A stretch of DNA of 64,000 nucleotides. Source: Lachnospiraceae bacterium. Its GTDB lineage: Bacteria > Bacillota > Clostridia > Lachnospirales > Lachnospiraceae. The stretch covers positions 51,537 through 115,536 of the forward strand of contig SVEY01000007.1 of assembly GCA_015057165.1 (NCBI GenBank), in the 5' to 3' direction. This document shows positions 58,536 through 64,000 of the stretch, piece after piece. Under the pieces are notes generated by a model, which did no database searches, was not told the origin of the DNA, and worked only from the letters and a program-made list of their open reading frames with translations. Within the stretch, counting starts at the first letter, position 1. Each line of letters starts with the position of its first letter. Made by a program: the position numbers and the translations under genes.

Positions 58536-61100
58536 TTACGGACGTCCGTGGCAGAACTTATATTTCTTACCAGAACCGCAAGGACATGGACTATTAGGTC
58601 GAATCTTCTCTTCCTTTCTACGCATAGGTCCTCTAACACTTTCTTCCTTGTTGGTTCCAGTTTCTTTCGCGACTTCTTCACGTTCCATCTTCTTCTCAAT
58701 ACGAACACGATAAAGCATCTGAACAGTCTCTGTACGAATCGCTTCGTTCATAGCATCTACCATATCGTAGCTTGCCATCTTGTATTCATCAACAGGATTA
58801 CGCTGACCATAAGCCTGAAGTCCAATTCCCTGGCGAAGCTGATCCATATCATCGATTTCTTCCATCCACTTCTTATCAATAACACGAAGCAAGACAATTC
58901 TCTCTATCTCTCTAAATGCATCAGGATCATCGAATTCCGCTTCTTTCGCCTCATACATCTCGTATGCTTTCTTAAGGAGTTTCTCCTTAAGATCATCCAC
59001 ACAATTTATATCATCAAGTGTACTTGCATCGAACTTCTCAAAAGGAATAATCTCTCGTATAACTGAATTCATCTCTGACAAATCCCAGTTATCAACGGCG
59101 ATTTCATCAGAACAGCACATATCAATTGCGTTATATAAATCAGTCTCAACCATGTTAAGAATCTGTTCTTTCATGTTTTCACCAGCAAGAACTCTTCTTC
59201 TCTGTTCGTAGATTAATTCACGCTGGTCATTCATAACCTGATCATACTCGAGAAGATTCTTTCTTATTGCAAAGTTGTTACTCTCTATCTTCTTCTGAGC
59301 ATTCTCAAGAGCATTACTTAACATCTTATGCTGAATCTCATCAGTCTCAGCAACTCCGAGAGAATTAAATACAGTCATAAGTCTCTCAGAACCGAATAGC
59401 CTCATAAGGTCATCTTCAAGTGATACGTAGAATTTAGATTCTCCCACGTCACCTTGTCGACCTGAACGACCACGAAGCTGATTGTCAATACGGCGAGACT
59501 CGTGACGCTCTGTACCTATAATCTTAAGTCCGCCTGCTGCCTTTGCTTCTTCATCAAGCTTAATATCAGTACCACGACCAGCCATATTAGTAGCAATTGT
59601 AACAGCGCCGTGTTTGCCTGCTTCTGCTATAATCTCAGCTTCTTTCTCGTGGAATTTCGCATTTAACACATTATGAGGTATTCCTTCTTTGCGAAGACGT
59701 CTTGATATCTCCTCTGATACATCAATTGTGATTGTACCAACAAGAACTGGCTGTCCCTTTGCATGCGACCTCTTAACTTCCTCAATAACGGAAATGTACT
59801 TTCCATTCTTAGTCTTATATACAGCATCGTCATGGTCAACTCTTATCATTGGCTTATTAGTTGGAATCTCAATAACATCCATTCCATAGATATCTCTGAA
59901 TTCCTGTTCCTCTGTAAGACCTGTACCAGTCATACCAGCTTTCTTATCATATTTATTAAAGAAGTTCTGGAATGTAATATTAGCAAGAGTCATGGACTCT
60001 CTCTTAACCTTAACATGCTCTTTTGCTTCAATAGCCTGATGAAGACCATCTGAATAGCGACGCCCAGGCATAATACGACCTGTAAAGGAATCTACTATCA
60101 ATATCTGATCGTCTTGAACTACATAATCCTGATCTCTATGCATTAAGTTATGCGCACGAAGAGCAAGAATTACATTATGCTGAATCTCAAGGTTCTCTGC
60201 ATCAGCCAGGTTATCAATATGGAAGAATTCCTCTGTCTTCTTAACACCCTGAGCCGTAAGGTTAACTACCTTGTCTTTCTCATTAACAATAAAGTCTCCT
60301 GTCTCCTCTTGAACAACTCCCATTATGGCATCCATTTTAGAGAATTCAGGAAGATCCTCACCTCTCTGCAACTGACGAGCCAACACATCACACATCTCGT
60401 ATAACTTAGTTGACTTACCAGACTGACCAGAAATAATGAGTGGTGTTCTAGCCTCATCAATAAGTACTGAATCCACCTCATCAATAATGGCATAATGAAG
60501 ACCACGCTGTACAAGCTGGTTCTCGTATACAACCATATTGTCACGAAGATAATCAAAACCATCTTCATTATTAGTTATATAAGTAATATCAGCATTGTAT
60601 GCTTCTCTTCTCTCATCCCTGTCCATATCACTAAGTACAGCCTTACAGGTTAATCCAAGGAATTCATGTAATTTACCCATCTCTGTAGCATCACGCTTAG
60701 CAAGGTAATCGTTAACTGTAACAATATGAACGCCTTTGCCTTCTAAGGCATTAAGATATGCTGGAGCTGTTGCAGCTAATGTCTTACCTTCACCAGTCTT
60801 CATCTCAGCAATACGACCCTGATGAAGGATTATACCACCAATAAGCTGTACTCTAAAATGCTCCATACCAAGAACTCTTCTTGAAGCCTCTCGAACTACT
60901 GCAAATGCTTCTACAAGAAGATCGTCTAATGTCTCTCCTTCACTAAGTCTTTTCTTGAAGTAATCTGTCTTAGCCTGCAATTCTTCATCAGAAAGTGACA
61001 TCATCTCTGAGCGAAGTGCTTCAATCTCATCAACAGTCTTCTCTACAAGTTTAATTTCTCTCTCACTATGAGTTCCGAAAATCTTATCTAGTAAACTCAT
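58536..61100 (-). CDS. secA: Preprotein translocase ATPase SecA
   Basis: [33 protein letters not shown]-terminal [18 protein letters not shown]. Confidence 0.97.
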   Translation of the reverse strand: MSLLDKIFGTHSEREIKLVEKTVDEIEALRSEMMSLSDEELQAKTDYFKKRLSEGETLDDLLVEAFAVVREASRRVLGMEHFRVQLIGGIILHQGRIAEMKTGEGKTLAATAPAYLNALEGKGVHIVTVNDYLAKRDATEMGKLHEFLGLTCKAVLSDMDRDERREAYNADITYITNNEDGFDYLRDNMVVYENQLVQRGLHYAIIDEVDSVLIDEARTPLIISGQSGKSTKLYEMCDVLARQLQRGEDLPEFSKMDAIMGVVQEETGDFIVNEKDKVVNLTAQGVKKTEEFFHIDNLADAENLEIQHNVILALRAHNLMHRDQDYVVQDDQILIVDSFTGRIMPGRRYSDGLHQAIEAKEHVKVKRESMTLANITFQNFFNKYDKKAGMTGTGLTEEQEFRDIYGMDVIEIPTNKPMIRVDHDDAVYKTKNGKYISVIEEVKRSHAKGQPVLVGTITIDVSEEISRRLRKEGIPHNVLNAKFHEKEAEIIAEAGKHGAVTIATNMAGRGTDIKLDEEAKAAGGLKIIGTERHESRRIDNQLRGRSGRQGDVGESKFYVSLEDDLMRLFGSERLMTVFNSLGVAETDEIQHKMLSNALENAQKKIESNNFAIRKNLLEYDQVMNDQRELIYEQRRRVLAGENMKEQILNMVETDLYNAIDMCCSDEIAVDNWDLSEMNSVIREIIPFEKFDASTLDDINCVDDLKEKLLKKAYEMYEAKEAEFDDPDAFREIERIVLLRVIDKKWMEEIDDMDQLRQGIGLQAYGQRNPVDEYKMASYDMVDAMNEAIRTETVQMLYRVRIEKKMEREEVAKETGTNKEESVRGPMRRKEEKIRPNSPCPCGSGKKYKFCHGRP

Positions 61101-61347
61101 CTACTCACTCCTTAATATCATTTATTCCAAAACAAGTGTATTTCTATTAATTTCACACTTTGTAATTATATCAGAAAATAGCTTTATATTAAATATGTAT
61201 TTCTATCCAAGGCTGTTAAAACCTTTGCATTAATAAAAAAATATGCTTGACAAAAGCGTTCTTTGTATAAATTATCTGATAACTCCAGCAAGTTTTTTGA
61301 CAATTTGCGACAATTTAAGTTATTTGACTAAATTTTCTAATTTTTTA

Positions 61348-61376
61348 TTGACAAAATTCTAAATGAGTAGTATTAT
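61348..61376 (+). promoter_or_regulatory. Strong promoter TTGACA-N17-TATTAT for the ncRNA
   Basis: Perfect -35; two more TTGACA hexamers at 61247 and 61297, ~50 bp apart. Confidence 0.75.
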
Positions 61377-61382
61377 TCTATT

Positions 61383-62045
61383 ATCAACAAACCAAGACAA
61401 ACTAAATCACTTAATTAAGTGATTAAGGTTGATAGATAGGATGTAAAAGTATTGTGGAAGGTTTATACCAGCGATGAAGTAAAGATATCGTGGACAATAC
61501 TTTTAGATTAATAAAATGACTGGTAGTTGACCTAGAATTAAAAGATATAAACTTAATATAGTAGTAAATGTAGTATAGTAAAAAAGCGGTTATCAATTAG
61601 TGAGGATTAGATGAATCGCAATAAACTTTAAATTCTAGGTTAACAGGTCATTTAAAAGAAGCCTATCGAATAACCAATCCATAAGGAGAGGTTATATAAT
61701 GAGATTCTTAAGAAAAGGAGGTACGGACCACCAGCATAAGTAATTGGTAAAACGGAACCAGGCTCAACTGGTATATGTTGAGATCTTATTCGACGAAGAT
61801 GCAAATCCAACTTTTAGATAGAAGCTATTTAAGCTGTGCCGTAGGGCGAGAGAGTGAAGTTAAAAGGAATGAAGCAAAGGGAATTGAGTAAGAAGAAAAG
61901 ATTTGATTTAATATAGATTAATCGAACTTAATAAAAATTTTATAGAAAGGTGGTACAGTCCATTGGACAGTATTGAGAACTCAAAATAAGAAGGGGTATC
62001 CTGATTGGTGACGAGAAAGCCAGCAAGATATCCCTTCTTTATGTT
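61383..62045 (+). ncRNA. Large (~660 nt) structured noncoding RNA candidate
   Basis: No ORF >60 aa; helices 61445-61455/61494-61504 (11 bp perfect), 61527-61539/61631-61643 (13 bp, one G-U), 61514-61520/61647-61653, 61586-61591/61614-61619, 61670-61675/61690-61695; terminator-like hairpin at end. Confidence 0.8.
61988..62043 (+). terminator. Terminator-like hairpin ending the ncRNA (possibly bidirectional with map)
   Basis: AAGAAGGGGTATC / GATATCCCTTCTT, 13 bp with one G-U. Confidence 0.75.
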
Positions 62046-62066
62046 GTGACATTATTCCTTATTTCA

Positions 62067-62936
62067 TTACCACGAAATCAATTCATACCCATCTTCTGTT
62101 ACAAGAATCTGGTATTCCCATTGCGCAGATGGTTTGCCATCTAAAGTCGACACTTCCCATCCGTTAATAGGATCAGTCTTAATAGTATGTTTGCCCATAT
62201 TAACCATAGGCTCAATAGTGAACATCATACCAGGAACCATTATCATTCCTTCTCCTCTGTTAGACACATAACTAACCCAAGGATCTTCATGGAATTCAAG
62301 TCCCACACCATGTCCGCCTATTTCTCTAACTATTGTATAACCATTATCATGTGCATATTCTTTAATTGCAGCACCAACATTTCCAATAGGTTCCCAAGGC
62401 TTAACTTCTTTAAGTCCAATATCGCAGCATTCTTTTGCCACCTTAACAAGCCTTTTCTTCTCCTCAGACACATCTCCTATCAAAAACATTCTTGATGAAT
62501 CTGAAAAGTATCCATCTAGAATTGTAGAACAATCTACATTAATGATATCTCCAGACTTAAGGACCACATCCTCTCCGGGAATACCATGACAGACCTGCTC
62601 ATTAACCGATGTACATACACTCTTAGGAAATCCATCATAATTAAGAGGAGCACATATGCCCCCCATCTTAGTCGTAACATCACTTACAATGTCATCTATC
62701 TCTTGAGTTGTCATTCCTTCACATATTTTCTCAGCAACGGCATCAAGGGCAGCCATATTAATCTTGGCACTCTTCTTGATACTCTCTACTTCTACAGGAA
62801 CCTTAATCAAATCATGATCTGGAACTTCATAACCCTGGTTGTATAGAGAATTAAGCTTATTATCGAAAGCTTCATGACACTGTTTATACTTCTTACCGCT
62901 AAGACACCAACATGGTGAATTTCTTCCTATCTTCAT
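62067..62936 (-). CDS. map: Methionine aminopeptidase type I with N-terminal SEC-C zinc motif
   Basis: CWCLSGKKYKQCH; VNEQVCHGIPG, VDCSTILDGYFSDSSRMF, GHGVGLEFHE, FTIEPMVN. Confidence 0.94.
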   Translation of the reverse strand: MKIGRNSPCWCLSGKKYKQCHEAFDNKLNSLYNQGYEVPDHDLIKVPVEVESIKKSAKINMAALDAVAEKICEGMTTQEIDDIVSDVTTKMGGICAPLNYDGFPKSVCTSVNEQVCHGIPGEDVVLKSGDIINVDCSTILDGYFSDSSRMFLIGDVSEEKKRLVKVAKECCDIGLKEVKPWEPIGNVGAAIKEYAHDNGYTIVREIGGHGVGLEFHEDPWVSYVSNRGEGMIMVPGMMFTIEPMVNMGKHTIKTDPINGWEVSTLDGKPSAQWEYQILVTEDGYELISW

Positions 62937-62956
62937 TACTTTTCCCTTTAAAATGT

Positions 62957-63697
62957 TTATTTATCTTTCTTTACTTCATCTGGTCCGTTAACACCATTTA
63001 TATAATTAACCTTATCATGATGAATTGTAATCTCGCCAAACTCTAACTTCTGATAATTGTCATCAATTTCAATCTTATAATCATTCTTAATCATGTTGTT
63101 ATATTCATAACCATCATAATTATATTCGAAATAATTAACACCCTTTTCTGCAACAAGCTTTCCCTGGTACTTCTCCCCTAATGCAATTTGCTCAATGGTC
63201 TCATTAATGAAATCTCTTGATACAGGCATATTATTCTTCTGCTCATCTAACAGATCTTCCCAGAAATCATTCTGACTATTAGCAAGCTTTGTCTTCTCTT
63301 CTTCATTTAATGTAATGTTGTTTTCTTTGGCAAGGTCATACATTATCCTATCATGTATCGCCATATTCATGGCTGTATTTCTAGCAGAAACAGAGACAAA
63401 TTCTCCATTAAGATATGTATTCCACCAGTCCTTAGTTGACTCAGGATTGTAAATCTGCGCTTCCTTCTCAACCTTCTCTTCTTCATAAAGCACATAAAAA
63501 GAGAGATCCTTGTAATAAAGTTTCTCTCCATTAATTGTCGCAGCAACATCATCAAGATGCTCAGAGAATATAAAAGCCTCCTTAGACTTAAATCCTCTGT
63601 AGCATACAAAGACAATTATCGCCACGACTACTATTGCAATCGGAATAAATATAAATAATTTTTTCTTAGAACTAGTTTTATTCGATTTGTGGTCCAT
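62957..63697 (-). CDS. Membrane-anchored SurA_N-like hypothetical protein
   Basis: N-terminal TM; VAATINGEKLYYKDLSFYVLYEEEK resembles extracytoplasmic foldase N-domains. Confidence 0.45.
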   Translation of the reverse strand: MDHKSNKTSSKKKLFIFIPIAIVVVAIIVFVCYRGFKSKEAFIFSEHLDDVAATINGEKLYYKDLSFYVLYEEEKVEKEAQIYNPESTKDWWNTYLNGEFVSVSARNTAMNMAIHDRIMYDLAKENNITLNEEEKTKLANSQNDFWEDLLDEQKNNMPVSRDFINETIEQIALGEKYQGKLVAEKGVNYFEYNYDGYEYNNMIKNDYKIEIDDNYQKLEFGEITIHHDKVNYINGVNGPDEVKKDK

Positions 63698-63715
63698 ATA
63701 CTATTTCTTATACAA

Positions 63716-64000
63716 TTAGATTAAACGTCTTATAGCAATTATAGGTTTGCAGTTAACTGCTCTTCCACTAGTTATTCCAGCTCTTGAACTCTGAGCTTCA
63801 ACAATTCCTCCACTTCCATCATATATTCCCACATGACCAGAATATACAACAACGTCACCAGCTTGCATATTCTCATAGCTTACTTCCTGACCTACTGTAG
63901 CAAATCCATCAGATGTTAATCTTCCATAATCAACACCGAAATGCTGGAATACTCTATATACAAATCCAGAACAATCACATCCTTCTGTTAGTGAAGTTCC
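63716..64000 (-). CDS. NlpC/P60 family peptidoglycan hydrolase, C-terminal part (truncated by window)
   Basis: GTSLTEGCDCSGFVYRVFQHFG...MQAGDVVVYSGHVGIYDGSGGIVEAQSS. Confidence 0.88.
   Translation of the reverse strand, partial: GTSLTEGCDCSGFVYRVFQHFGVDYGRLTSDGFATVGQEVSYENMQAGDVVVYSGHVGIYDGSGGIVEAQSSRAGITSGRAVNCKPIIAIRRLI

Noticed and set aside
58416-59066. 216-aa plus-strand ORF
   Set aside because: Overlaps the B12 riboswitch and is antisense to secA.
61945-62000. T-box-like GGTGGTAC element near the 3' end of the ncRNA
   Set aside because: Only the short GGTGGTAC matches; the ACC following in T-boxes is absent, there is no downstream plus-strand gene, and the RNA is far longer than a T-box leader.
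61383-62045. tmRNA, RNase P RNA, or group I/II intron as identity of the ncRNA
   Set aside because: No tRNA-like acceptor/T-arm, no ANDENYALAA-type tag, no RNase P signature (GAGGAAAGTCC), no group II domain V or ORF, no split gene.

Overview
The window looks like a chromosomal segment of an AT-rich Firmicute, Clostridia/Lachnospiraceae-like by gene content and order. The backbone is a near-complete S10-spc-alpha ribosomal protein superoperon on the minus strand (rpsJ at ~43.6 kb to rplQ at ~27.9 kb). Around it lie housekeeping genes (secA, uvrB, murI, map, truA, ecfA1/A2/T, degV, trmL) and several accessory patches. The main unexplained element is a ~660-nt intergenic region between secA and map (~61.38-62.04 kb). 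It has no long ORF, a strong sigma-A-type promoter, several long perfect or compensatory helices, a possible pseudoknot, and a terminator-like hairpin. It reads as a large structured noncoding RNA; a ROOL-like or other ornate large RNA is a hypothesis only. Other points: (i) a cobalamin-riboswitch-controlled dedicated ECF transporter operon with two exported proteins that together resemble a split transcobalamin/intrinsic-factor fold; (ii) a RAYT (Y1 transposase) with three REP-like palindromes, one overlapping its stop codon; (iii) a small pilin-like cassette including a 47-aa gene missing from the ORF track; (iv) decayed fragments of scpA and of a GGDEF protein; (v) hairpin clusters and structured leaders inside the ribosomal protein operon. 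All assignments come from reading the sequence and remembered family motifs. No database search was run.
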